NCBI GenBank assembly: GCA_964495345.1
Contig: CAZBVV010000033.1
Location: 1-16,028 of the forward strand
DNA from: UBA1081 sp964495345
Lineage (GTDB): Bacteria > Bacillota > Clostridia > Oscillospirales > Acutalibacteraceae
Direction of reading: 5' to 3'
DNA: 16,028 nt
A program made the position numbers and the translations under genes. The notes under the pieces were generated by a model. The model saw only the letters and a program-made list of their open reading frames with translations. It did not search any database and was not told the DNA's origin. This document shows positions 7,495-14,205 of the stretch, piece by piece; within the stretch, counting starts at the first letter, position 1; each line of letters begins with the position of its first letter.

Positions 7495-7623
7495 TTATTT
7501 AAGCTGTTCAAGTGCACTGTTTCCGTTCGTGCCGGAAAACATATTTGAAAGAAATTCAAAAATGGTGTTTAACAATTCACCGATTTTGATGAAGAAACCG
7601 CCGAAAAGGTCGCCTGCTGACAT
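7495..7623 (-). CDS. 42-residue small hydrophobic protein
   Basis: This short gene has a textbook AGGAGG site (7632-7637), eight bases before ATG 7623, and a consensus-grade promoter upstream. The product runs from MSAGDLFGGFF to SALEQLK and is 42 residues long. Residues 6-30 are rich in F, L and I with polar residues spaced as in an amphipathic helix (K13, E16, N19, E23, N27); net charge is slightly negative. There is no signal peptide cleavage motif and no Cys. I do not recognise the family. A small membrane-associated peptide is the most natural reading; a cationic leaderless bacteriocin is unlikely given its charge. It is probably co-transcribed with the downstream HAD gene, separated by a hairpin. 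Confidence 0.7.
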   Translation of the reverse strand: MSAGDLFGGFFIKIGELLNTIFEFLSNMFSGTNGNSALEQLK

Positions 7624-7631
7624 ATCTGCAT

Positions 7632-7688
7632 CCTCCTTTACACATTAATAATTAATTCAATTATATACCATTATATTTGATTTGTAAA
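7632..7688 (-). promoter_or_regulatory. Promoter and RBS of the 42-residue gene
   Basis: On the minus strand TTTACA (7683-7688), 17 bases, and a perfect TATAAT (7660-7665) are followed by AGGAGG at 7632-7637. The quality of all three signals supports the small gene being real. Confidence 0.75.
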
Positions 7689-7756
7689 TAAGTTAAGTGT
7701 AATTTTTTTTAATATAAATGCAAATTTATTTTTTGGAATTATTTTTTAGAATTATA

Positions 7757-7785
7757 TTGAAACTTCAATAATAATATGATACGAT
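7757..7785 (+). promoter_or_regulatory. Probable promoter of the aldehyde dehydrogenase gene
   Basis: TTGAAA (7757-7762), a 17-base spacer and TACGAT (7780-7785) lie in a very AT-rich stretch. A second -10-like TATAAA overlaps at 7785-7790. This promoter and the one at 7660-7688 diverge from a shared intergenic region of about 225 bases, which holds no other gene that I can see. Confidence 0.5.
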
Positions 7786-7848
7786 ATAAATAATATTTTT
7801 GCAGTTTTTATAAAAATGATGATTGCTAAGTTATTTGGGGGAATTTTG

Positions 7849-9306
7849 ATGAATAAACAGCAAATTCATGATGTTGTTGAAATGCAAAGGGAATATTTTG
7901 ATTCGGGCGCAACAACAGATGTTAATAAGAGAATCGAGTACCTTAAAAAAATTAAAGACTATGTAATAAAGAAAGAAAGTGTTCTTTCAGCCGCATTGAA
8001 AGCGGACTTGGGTAAGAGTGCATATGAATCCTATTTGTGTGAAATATCCGTTGTGCTTGCTGAAGTAAACTATATGATCTCTCACATAAAGAAGCTTTCA
8101 AAAATTAAAACTGTAATGACTCCTTTCGGTCAGCAGTTAGCACACAGCTATGTAAGACCCACTGCGTATGGTGTTACTCTTATTATGAGTCCGTGGAATT
8201 ATCCTTTGATGCTGACTTTGCCTCCTGTTATTGCTGCAATTTCGGCAGGAAATACCTGTGTCGTAAAAACAAGTGCATATTCACCGAATACAAGCAAAGC
8301 CATACAGGAAATGATAGAAACGATATTTCCGCCCGAGTATGTTGCGGTAGTTCCCGGCGGAAGAGAAGAAAATCAACATCTTCTTGATGAAAAATTTGAT
8401 TATATATTCTTTACGGGCAGTAAGAATGTGGGAAAGATTGTACTTCAAAAAGCGGCTGAAAACCTTACTCCCGTAACTCTGGAGCTTGGCGGAAAGAGTC
8501 CCACAATAGTTGATGAAACCGCAAATCTCAGACTTGCAGCAAGGCGTCTTGTTTTCGGAAAAGGCTTTAATGTGGGACAGACCTGTGTTGCTCCTGATTA
8601 TGTTTATGTTCATTCAAGCATTAAGGACAAGTTTATCGGACTGCTCAAGGATGAAATTACCCGTCAGTTCGGAGATTGTATTAATAATAATGACTACGGC
8701 TATATAGTTAATGATAAGCACTTTAACAGGGTATGCTCTCTTATTGATCCCGAAAAGACTGTTTACGGCGGAAACAGTGACCCGGAAACTCGAAGAATAC
8801 AGTTTACTGTTATGGATGGTGTTACATGGGATGATGCAGTAATGAAAGAAGAGATATTCGGACCTGTTCTTCCCATACTTACCTATGACAGTCTTGATGA
8901 AGTGATTTCTGTTATAAAAAGCCACGATAAGCCTCTTGCACTTTATATATTCTCTTCAAACAAGGCAAATATTGAAAAGGTGCATTCCTCCTGCAGCTTC
9001 GGCGGCGGTTGTATAAATGAAACGGATATTCATGTTATAACGACTGCTATGGGCTTCGGTGGTGTAGGTGCAAGCGGAATGGGACAGTATCACGGAAAGT
9101 CAGGTTTTGATACATTTACCCATTATACAAGCATTGTTGACAAGAAAACATTTATAGATCTCGAACAAAGGTATCAGCCGTACAGCAAGCTTAATATATG
9201 GTTGGCAAGAAATCTGAACTTCGGTTCAAGCCTTCACACAAAGCTTGAAACGGCATATAAGAAATTTCCATCAACATTTCCGATTGCTTTGTACTTTAAA
9301 AAATGA
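7849..9306 (+). CDS. NAD(P)-dependent aldehyde dehydrogenase, ALDH3-like
   Basis: A 485-residue cytoplasmic enzyme that oxidises aldehydes to acids. Key residues are visible: N117 in SPWNYP (oxyanion hole), the nucleotide-binding FTGS turn (188-191), general-base E212 in LELGGKSP, catalytic C246 in GQTCVAPDY, and the EEIFGPVLP segment. The ending with MGQYHGKSGFDTFTHY is typical of class 3 and fatty-aldehyde dehydrogenases. The usual KPSE cofactor loop reads KTSAYSPNTS (140-149), keeping the Lys. The 7849 start is preferred to ATG 7816 because GGGGG lies seven bases upstream and the N-terminus then fits the family. It stands alone on its strand, and the hairpin of the downstream MITE-like element probably serves as its terminator. 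The aldehyde substrate is not known; neighbours give no clue. Confidence 0.93.
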   Translation: MNKQQIHDVVEMQREYFDSGATTDVNKRIEYLKKIKDYVIKKESVLSAALKADLGKSAYESYLCEISVVLAEVNYMISHIKKLSKIKTVMTPFGQQLAHSYVRPTAYGVTLIMSPWNYPLMLTLPPVIAAISAGNTCVVKTSAYSPNTSKAIQEMIETIFPPEYVAVVPGGREENQHLLDEKFDYIFFTGSKNVGKIVLQKAAENLTPVTLELGGKSPTIVDETANLRLAARRLVFGKGFNVGQTCVAPDYVYVHSSIKDKFIGLLKDEITRQFGDCINNNDYGYIVNDKHFNRVCSLIDPEKTVYGGNSDPETRRIQFTVMDGVTWDDAVMKEEIFGPVLPILTYDSLDEVISVIKSHDKPLALYIFSSNKANIEKVHSSCSFGGGCINETDIHVITTAMGFGGVGASGMGQYHGKSGFDTFTHYTSIVDKKTFIDLEQRYQPYSKLNIWLARNLNFGSSLHTKLETAYKKFPSTFPIALYFKK

Positions 9307-9353
9307 TTACAACTAATCAATTAGCGATGTGATTGACGACTAAAACAAATTCT

Positions 9354-9390
9354 CAAGGGTAGCGGTAATGCCGTTGCCCTTGTTGTTTTA
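9354..9390 (+). terminator. Element hairpin, probable terminator of the aldehyde dehydrogenase gene
   Basis: CAAGGGTAGCGG pairs with CCGTTGCCCTTG if two G-U pairs are allowed (12 pairs), loop TAATG, followed by TTGTTTTATT. The second element copy keeps the stem with a different loop, which supports an RNA-level hairpin. Confidence 0.6.
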
Positions 9391-9396
9391 TTGCTA

Positions 9397-9425
9397 TTGA
9401 TAAATGAATTCAGTTATGATATTAT
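9397..9425 (+). promoter_or_regulatory. Outward promoter in the left element copy
   Basis: TTGATA (9397-9402), exactly 17 bases and TATTAT (9420-9425) point toward the gene at 9565. The same bases are unchanged in the right copy. Confidence 0.6.
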
Positions 9426-9463
9426 TAAATAAAAGCAATTATAATAATCAGGTGTGAGTTACT

Positions 9464-9586
9464 ATGTTGTACAGAAAATCTAATTCAATCATAGAACCGT
9501 TCCCTGATTTCTTTATACACCTGTCAGAGAAAATTAATCTAAAAAATGTAGAGGATAAATTAGAATGTATGGTTTTGTTAGATTAA
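9464..9586 (+). CDS. Short leader ORF starting in the left element (40 residues)
   Basis: This ORF starts MLYRKSNSIIEP inside the element, runs through its right terminal repeat and ends at TAA 9584-9586, overlapping the first codons of the gene at 9565 in another frame. A weak AGGTG lies before the ATG. The first twelve codons recur in the right copy (MLYKKSNSIIEP). It may be a leader peptide or a chance ORF; I recognise no family. Confidence 0.3.
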   Translation: MLYRKSNSIIEPFPDFFIHLSEKINLKNVEDKLECMVLLD

Positions 9587-10179
9587 TACTTGGATGCGTA
9601 TTCTTGATATCGGCGATTATCATAATACGAAGATCCACATCAACTTGCACTCGCAGACAATATATTTGTGCTGTAATATGCACTATTGTTTTGGTTACAT
9701 TTGCTTCATTTTTTCCGGTTGAGAATGTGTTTTTTACTTTTGATTCTGCTGAATCTGTTTATGAATATGTCAATTTCAGCAGTTCTTCTGTAAATGTTGT
9801 TGTTAGTGGCAAAAACTGTGATTTTGTCGTTGGCAAAAATAAAAATAATGTTAACAAATATTTAACTGTTCCAAAAACATCAGATGGTTGGAAAATTGGA
9901 ATCGGAACTGACTTAAAGTTGGTTACACAAAAAATTGATATCGGCATATTTATTTATATATATCAATATAAAGATACAAGCGATTACTTTGTGACAATTC
10001 TTGACATGACGGGAAATATTGAAGAAATAACAGATTCATTAAATACTGATTTTATTTCATCAACAACTGACAATAATTCTACAGACAACATTGTTGCTTA
10101 TTATGCAAATATTCAAAATATTGATAATAAATATTGGTTATGTTTGGATGACAATATTGTTTCTGTTTTTGAGAATTAA
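9565..10179 (+). CDS. Two-TM membrane protein of unknown function, bracketed by MITE-like copies
   Basis: A 204-residue protein. Two hydrophobic segments (about 4-22 and 33-51), separated by the basic, Ser/Thr-rich loop RRSTSTCTRRQ, suggest a membrane hairpin, followed by roughly 150 residues of beta-rich, Asn/Asp/Ser-rich sequence. By the positive-inside rule the short basic loop is cytoplasmic, so both termini would be outside. There are no catalytic motifs and I do not recognise the family. AGAGGA about nine bases before ATG 9565 acts as the RBS. The coding sequence looks more AT-rich and Asn-rich than its neighbours, and it is bounded by two direct copies of a MITE-like element, so recent acquisition as a cassette is likely. 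Transcription probably starts from the promoter in the left copy. Confidence 0.75.
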   Translation: MYGFVRLILGCVFLISAIIIIRRSTSTCTRRQYICAVICTIVLVTFASFFPVENVFFTFDSAESVYEYVNFSSSSVNVVVSGKNCDFVVGKNKNNVNKYLTVPKTSDGWKIGIGTDLKLVTQKIDIGIFIYIYQYKDTSDYFVTILDMTGNIEEITDSLNTDFISSTTDNNSTDNIVAYYANIQNIDNKYWLCLDDNIVSVFEN

Positions 10180-10237
10180 TCAGATTGCAGATTCCTATCA
10201 GGGGACGGTTCTATGATTGACAGCTAAATCTGTTTTT

Positions 10238-10274
10238 CAAGGGTAGCGGTTCGTCGTTGCCCTTGTTGTTTTAT
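10238..10274 (+). terminator. Element hairpin, right copy
   Basis: CAAGGGTAGCG pairs with CGTTGCCCTTG around a GTTCGT loop, followed by TTGTTTTATT. It probably ends transcripts of the gene at 9565-10179. Confidence 0.55.
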
Positions 10275-10279
10275 TGCTA

Positions 10280-10308
10280 TTGATAAATGAATTCAGTTAT
10301 GATATTAT
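10280..10308 (+). promoter_or_regulatory. Outward promoter in the right element copy
   Basis: TTGATA (10280-10285), 17 bases and TATTAT (10303-10308) point at the gene starting at 10408. No other promoter candidate fits in the 18 bases between the element and that gene. Confidence 0.6.
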
Positions 10309-10346
10309 TAAATAAAAGCAATTATAATAATCAGGTGTGAGTTACT

Positions 10347-10415
10347 ATGTTATACAAAAAATCTAATTCAATCATAGAACCGCCCCCTGTCTTTTGGAGA
10401 GATGATAATGGTTGA
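10347..10415 (+). CDS. Short leader ORF starting in the right element (22 residues)
   Basis: This ORF starts MLYKKSNSIIEP in the element, crosses its right end and stops at TGA 10413-10415, overlapping the start of the gene at 10408 by eight bases in another frame. The overlap could couple translation. The coding status is uncertain. Confidence 0.3.
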   Translation: MLYKKSNSIIEPPPVFWRDDNG

Positions 10416-11856
10416 AAAATCAGTTAAAAATACAGCAGAAATAAAAATTCAAAAAGTATTTGTGCTTAAAAAGAGTGTTATTGCGGCAGTTGTCGCATTT
10501 TTTACGGCATTAATACTTGTATTATCGGGAATATATGCTCTTTCCCGTGACAGAAAAGAAAACGGCATGAACGTATTTTATTCGTCGCCGATGAACTCAG
10601 CTGTAACGGTAACGGATATCAATACGCAGAGCATTATTGACGGCAAAGGTGTTGCAAGCTTGAAGTATTCTGCACAAAGAAAATCTGCGGCAATTATTAT
10701 GTCCGAAGATGTAAACTATTCTTTGTATTATACTGACGGAAAAATAAAAAAACAGCTTACGGCAGCTGCGTCAAACAATTATGTTATATCTTTTGACGGT
10801 TCTGCTGTTGCATACAGTGATTCCTCGGCAGAGTTGCATTTGTACAGCGTTGAGACAAATAAAAATTTTTTCATAGACGACGCAGTTGTCTGTTTTGCAA
10901 TATCTCCGTCGGGAAAATCCGTAGTTTACGTAAAAAATGAGGAAAATGTGAATGTGCTGTATCTGTATGTTGACGGCAAATCCGAACGTATCGGTGAGAA
11001 TTATACACCTTTAGGCGTGTCAGATAATTCGGAGATAATTTATGTTTTAAGCACCGATAATTCCCTTTATATGCTTGATAAAAACGGCAATATGACGGCA
11101 AAAATCTGCTCAGACGTTGCCACGGATAAGTTTTGTTTTTCGGCAGATTTAAGCAGCATTGTTTTTAATGACGGAGTTTATACATATATATCCGTTGAGG
11201 GCAAAAGCCGTATCAGACTTGTTGAAGCAGTTGCTGTGCCCGTAGGTGAAAAAGATTATTATTTTGATTCGGGCAACAAAAGCACAGTATGTGAAAAGCT
11301 TTACAATGTTTTTTATTATTCCTCTGAAAGTGAAGATACAGGTTCGCTTTACTACATTGATAAAAACTTTTCAAGAACGGATGTTGCACAGGGCGTTTCC
11401 AAATATATCGTAACAGGTGAAAACAGCGTAGTTTATCTTACATCCGATTACGATATATACCTTTACGGTTCGGGAAAAACATCACTTTTGCAATCGGATG
11501 CGTATGATGTTCTTGCCACATCTGACGGCAAATACATATATTATACAAATTCTGCATCGGAGCTGTACTGCATTAAAAATAATAAAAGAGTGTTGATTGG
11601 GCAGAACGTACGAAGAATTTATATGACAAACGGCAATAAACTGCTTTATATCAACAGGGATGCAGAGCTTTTCGGTACATCCGGTGCAAGAGCAGGGGAG
11701 CAGATAGATGATAATGTATACGCCTGTGTGTGCAACGCAACGGCGGCATTTTATATGAAAAATTATTCTTCTCAATCTGGTGTGTTTGCCTTATATGGCT
11801 CTGACGGCTCATTAAAATTCAAGCTGATTGCTGAAAATGTGTCGGCGGTTATTTGA
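10408..11856 (+). CDS. Membrane-anchored beta-propeller-like protein of unknown function
   Basis: A 482-residue protein with a short cytoplasmic N-terminus, one hydrophobic anchor (about 20-43, VIAAVVAFFTALILVLSGIY) and a long outside domain. That domain consists of repeating beta-strand units such as YSLYYTDGKIKKQL, LHLYSVETNK, NVLYLYVDGKSERIG, NSLYMLDKNGNMTAK and SLYYIDKNFSRTD, resembling TolB/DUF5050-type propeller blades. No enzyme motif is visible, so a binding or scaffold role outside the membrane is the best reading. ATG 10408 is chosen over 10402 because GGAG (10396-10399) is eight bases upstream of it. Its promoter is apparently within the MITE-like element ending 18 bases upstream, so native control may have been replaced. 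The lipoprotein gene follows after 56 bases. Confidence 0.8.
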   Translation: MVEKSVKNTAEIKIQKVFVLKKSVIAAVVAFFTALILVLSGIYALSRDRKENGMNVFYSSPMNSAVTVTDINTQSIIDGKGVASLKYSAQRKSAAIIMSEDVNYSLYYTDGKIKKQLTAAASNNYVISFDGSAVAYSDSSAELHLYSVETNKNFFIDDAVVCFAISPSGKSVVYVKNEENVNVLYLYVDGKSERIGENYTPLGVSDNSEIIYVLSTDNSLYMLDKNGNMTAKICSDVATDKFCFSADLSSIVFNDGVYTYISVEGKSRIRLVEAVAVPVGEKDYYFDSGNKSTVCEKLYNVFYYSSESEDTGSLYYIDKNFSRTDVAQGVSKYIVTGENSVVYLTSDYDIYLYGSGKTSLLQSDAYDVLATSDGKYIYYTNSASELYCIKNNKRVLIGQNVRRIYMTNGNKLLYINRDAELFGTSGARAGEQIDDNVYACVCNATAAFYMKNYSSQSGVFALYGSDGSLKFKLIAENVSAVI

Positions 11857-11882
11857 TTGAGTTAACGGTCAGTTAATATTAT
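11853..11882 (+). promoter_or_regulatory. Possible promoter of the ETTTEA lipoprotein gene
   Basis: TTGATT (11853-11858), 18 bases and TATTAT (11877-11882) overlap the end of the previous gene. No terminator lies between the two genes, so read-through is equally possible. Confidence 0.4.
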
Positions 11883-11912
11883 TGTTTTAAAATGTTTTCA
11901 TGAGGTGATTTT

Positions 11913-12773
11913 ATGTCAATTAAAAAAATAATTTGTGTACTTACGGCAGTTGCTATTGTGTTCACATTTGCAAGCTGTTCAAATTCGGATGGTGAAGATG
12001 AAACCGTTGCCGATAACAATGCTTTTGCACAGAATGATAATGATGCAACAGAGGAAGAGACCACAACTGAGGCTGAGACTACCACCGAGGCAGAAACTAC
12101 AACCGAAGCCGAAACCACAACGGAAACCACTACAAAAGCACCCGATGGCGAGTCTATAAAGGAAATTGTTGATACTTTGCAAGCAGGCGTGTTTTATATG
12201 GCAGGCACAATGAATCTTAACAGCGGTGAATCAATGAATGCAAAAATCACATCCGACGGCACAAATATGCGTGTTGAAATTGTGTCAAGTCAGATGAAGA
12301 TGACCATTATTTATCTTGATGAGGTTGCATATCTTGTAAATAATTCCACCAATTATTACGCAGTTCTTGATGAAACTGCATTTGACAGCTTTGACCAGAT
12401 TTTTTCATCTATGTCAATGTACGGTGTATCGTTCTCAAATCAGGATATTTCCGAGCTTAAAACGATGATGGAAGATTTTGATTCTACCTTTGATTACTCT
12501 CAGTATATTGAGGGCGGTGTTTATGAGGAATTTAATGCAAAGGTTAACGGTGAAGAATACCTTTGTTCAAGATACACCACCGAATTCGGCAAGATTTATA
12601 TATATACACAGGATGGAAATCTTAAAATCATGGATGTATATGATTCCGACGGTTTGAGACAAATGGATTTTGTTGTTTCCGCATTTATTCCCCAGGTTCT
12701 TACTCCTATTACTCTTACAGGATACACGAAAACAGCATCAGTTCTTGACTTGTTCACAGGCTCAGTTTATTAA
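11913..12773 (+). CDS. Lipoprotein with ETTTEA linker repeats, unknown function
   Basis: A 286-residue exported lipoprotein. A lysine-rich start and hydrophobic core end at lipobox FASC (C22). An acidic stretch and a Thr/Glu linker (about 44-76) carry four tandem six-residue units ETTTEA, probably a flexible spacer from the membrane. The remaining 200 residues form a beta-rich domain (GVFYMAGTMNLNSGE..., then KMTIIYLDEVAYLVNN..., later GEEYLCSRYTTEFGKIYIYTQDGNLKIMDVY). This pattern resembles outer-layer lipoproteins that fold as a half-barrel, such as the LolA/LppX-like group, but I cannot assign it firmly. GAGGTG sits five bases before the ATG. It ends at a strong terminator. It could act with the membrane-anchored propeller protein upstream, by adjacency only. 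Confidence 0.85.
   Translation: MSIKKIICVLTAVAIVFTFASCSNSDGEDETVADNNAFAQNDNDATEEETTTEAETTTEAETTTEAETTTETTTKAPDGESIKEIVDTLQAGVFYMAGTMNLNSGESMNAKITSDGTNMRVEIVSSQMKMTIIYLDEVAYLVNNSTNYYAVLDETAFDSFDQIFSSMSMYGVSFSNQDISELKTMMEDFDSTFDYSQYIEGGVYEEFNAKVNGEEYLCSRYTTEFGKIYIYTQDGNLKIMDVYDSDGLRQMDFVVSAFIPQVLTPITLTGYTKTASVLDLFTGSVY
12057..12128 (+). repeat. Four tandem 18-bp units encoding ETTTEA
   Basis: Units start at 12057, 12075, 12093 and 12111. They encode ETTTEA three times, then ETTTET. Third codon positions differ between units, so the repeat is kept at protein level rather than freshly copied. Confidence 0.85.
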
Positions 12774-12781
12774 TACACGAT

Positions 12782-12816
12782 AAAAAGATTCGCACAGTCA
12801 AGGCGAATCTTTTTTT
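12782..12816 (+). terminator. Rho-independent terminator of the lipoprotein gene
   Basis: AAAAAGATTCGC (12782-12793) pairs perfectly with GCGAATCTTTTT (12803-12814), loop of nine bases, followed by further T. It begins eight bases after the stop codon. Confidence 0.92.
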
Positions 12817-12820
12817 CCGG

Positions 12821-12867
12821 CTTTATAGGAAACTGTGTATTCATAAAGCAAAAGCTATTATATGTTC
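12821..12867 (+). repeat. Dispersed palindromic repeat, copy 2
   Basis: CTTTATAGGAAACTG is identical to copy 1 at 1338. The palindrome's second arm reads GTATTCATAAAG, with changes that weaken pairing. The shared part ends with ATTATATGTTCC. It has the same orientation, the same place after a plus-strand terminator, and the same following hairpin type as copy 1. The sequence between 12868 and 12908 shows nothing else recognisable. Confidence 0.6.
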
Positions 12868-12899
12868 CTGAGAACGCTCGCTATTAGTGTCAGAGATTG

Positions 12900-12935
12900 A
12901 CAAAAAAAGAAAACGGTTGTCGCAAAACCGTTTTC
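12900..12935 (-). terminator. Rho-independent terminator of the two-component operon
   Basis: On the minus strand the stem GAAAACGGTT/AACCGTTTTC (12926-12935 with 12909-12918, loop of seven) is followed by a run of seven T (12902-12908), 28 bases after the kinase stop. Confidence 0.88.
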
Positions 12936-12963
12936 TTGTAAATAAATTTAGCTTGTAAATATT

Positions 12964-14205
12964 TTATAATACCACCGTAAAACTTATCCATTTGCCTTCT
13001 TCGCCGTTGACGGAGATAACGCCGTTATGTGCATCTACAATGGATTTCGCAATAGAAAGTCCCAACCCGTAGCCACCTGTTGTTTTGTTCCTTGATTCAT
13101 CACTGCGGTAAAATCTGTTAAAGATTTTGTCCATTTCACTTTGTTTTATGGAGTTGCCTGTGTTATAAACCTGCAAAGTTTTTTTATTGCCTTCAGCTCT
13201 GAGCGTAACTCTGATAAGTCCGTTTTCGTTTGAGTGTTTAATGGCGTTGTCAACAAGTATTGCAACGAGATGCTTTATTGAATCTTCATTACCCAAATAA
13301 ATTATGTCCGGCTCAATGTCTTGCTCACAGATTTTTCCGTCTTCAAATGCGGTGCACTCAAATTCAAGAGCCTTGTTAAGCACAACATCACTCAGATTGA
13401 ATTGAGTTTTTTCCATATTCTCCGCAGTTTCGTCAAGCTTTGCAAGGTCAAGCAAGTCAAGTACAAGTCCGTTCATAATAACGGATTGATTTTTTATATT
13501 GTTAAGCCATTTGTTTGAACCTATTTCTGTTTCAAGAACATCAGCATTTGCTGAAATTACCGTAAGTGGAGTTTTTAATTCGTGGCTTGCATCGGAAATA
13601 AATCTTTGCTGACTTTCAAATGCACTCTGAACAGGTTTTATTGCCCATTTTGACAGGTAATATGTGAAAATGAATACAAAAATTATACTTAATATAATGA
13701 TTATCAACGAAATAACAAGCAGACTTCTGACAAGGCTCATTTCATTTGATATATCAATAATGACAATTACCGTGCTCAAATCGTCTTTAGTGAGTTCAAA
13801 CATAAAGTTGTTATAAATTCCGTCAGATTCACCGCTTTCGATAATATATTCGGCAATATAAATTATCGTATCGGATGAGTACGTATTGCTCATGTTTGTT
13901 GAAATAAACGGTAATTCGTCGGAATTTCTGTTTGAAATTTTGATATACATAAAATCAACGGTAGATTGTGCATTCATAATATCCGACAACGGACCTTTGC
14001 TGTCTGAAAAAATATCACCGTTAATTTCATTTGAAAAAATAAAGCCTCTTCTGTCGCGTATATTTTCAATGTTTTCTTTAGCTTCAAGATATACACCGCC
14101 GTATACGCATAAGTTCAGCAGTCCTAAAATAAATACAAGTACAAGGGAAATTGCGGCAAGAGTAATAACCATGAATTTCCGCCTTGTTTTTTCTATCATT
14201 TTCAT
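12964..14205 (-). CDS. Sensor histidine kinase of a two-component system
   Basis: A 413-residue membrane sensor kinase. TM1 (about 12-37) and TM2 (about 160-183) enclose a roughly 120-residue extracellular sensing region (about 38-158) with no family that I recognise. Then come a short linker, the HisKA dimer domain with phospho-acceptor H208 in FISDASHELKTPLT, and a HATPase domain with N-box LVDNAIKHSNE and G-boxes around GYGLGLSIAKSIVDAHNG. It should autophosphorylate and pass the phosphate to D51 of the partner regulator. Its ATG overlaps the regulator's stop (ATGA, four bases), so translation is coupled. Signal and target genes are unknown; the adjacent convergent lipoprotein and the upstream sialidase-like gene are candidates only by position. 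Confidence 0.95.
   Translation of the reverse strand: MKMIEKTRRKFMVITLAAISLVLVFILGLLNLCVYGGVYLEAKENIENIRDRRGFIFSNEINGDIFSDSKGPLSDIMNAQSTVDFMYIKISNRNSDELPFISTNMSNTYSSDTIIYIAEYIIESGESDGIYNNFMFELTKDDLSTVIVIIDISNEMSLVRSLLVISLIIIILSIIFVFIFTYYLSKWAIKPVQSAFESQQRFISDASHELKTPLTVISANADVLETEIGSNKWLNNIKNQSVIMNGLVLDLLDLAKLDETAENMEKTQFNLSDVVLNKALEFECTAFEDGKICEQDIEPDIIYLGNEDSIKHLVAILVDNAIKHSNENGLIRVTLRAEGNKKTLQVYNTGNSIKQSEMDKIFNRFYRSDESRNKTTGGYGLGLSIAKSIVDAHNGVISVNGEEGKWISFTVVL

Larger units (their letters stand above)
9331..9506 (+). mobile_element. MITE-like element, left copy (left end eroded)
   Basis: From about 9354 to 9506 this is nearly identical to 10238-10389, with a different 5-base hairpin loop, a one-base length change and a handful of substitutions. 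It ends with the inverted-repeat sequence TCAATCATAGAACCGTTCCC. At the left only TGATTGAC and scattered bases match the other copy, so the left terminal repeat is lost or was replaced. It contains the hairpin 9354-9382, a promoter (9397-9425) and a leader ORF start (9464). No transposase gene is in the window. Confidence 0.7.
10199..10389 (+). mobile_element. MITE-like element, intact right copy (191 bp)
   Basis: The ends are 22-base inverted repeats matching at 21 of 22 positions: the left begins CAGGGGACGGTTCTATGATT (10199-10220) and the right ends with the complement (10368-10389, ...AGAACCGCCCCCTG). I see no obvious target-site duplication. The GGGGACGGTTCT terminus resembles ends of short repeats seen widely in Clostridia, possibly moved by an IS200/RAYT-type or other transposase in trans; that link is recollection, not shown here. 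The right end lies 18 bases before ATG 10408, so the element supplies nearly all of the upstream region of that gene. Confidence 0.75.

Noticed and set aside
7437..7559. N-terminal extension of the HAD gene
   Set aside because: It overlaps the 42-residue gene and the hairpin, and is not HAD-like; the 7436 start has an RBS and the motif at the right place.
9464..10179. Leader ORF plus two-TM gene considered as a toxin-antitoxin pair
   Set aside because: The leader's sequence is dictated by the mobile element and its second copy precedes an unrelated gene, so it is not specific to this gene.
9331..10389. Two long direct repeats considered as CRISPR
   Set aside because: Only two copies of over 150 bases, separated by a gene; no array and no cas genes.
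11879..12130. Minus-strand ORF made of VVSAS repeats
   Set aside because: It is the reverse complement of the ETTTEA-coding repeat in the lipoprotein gene.
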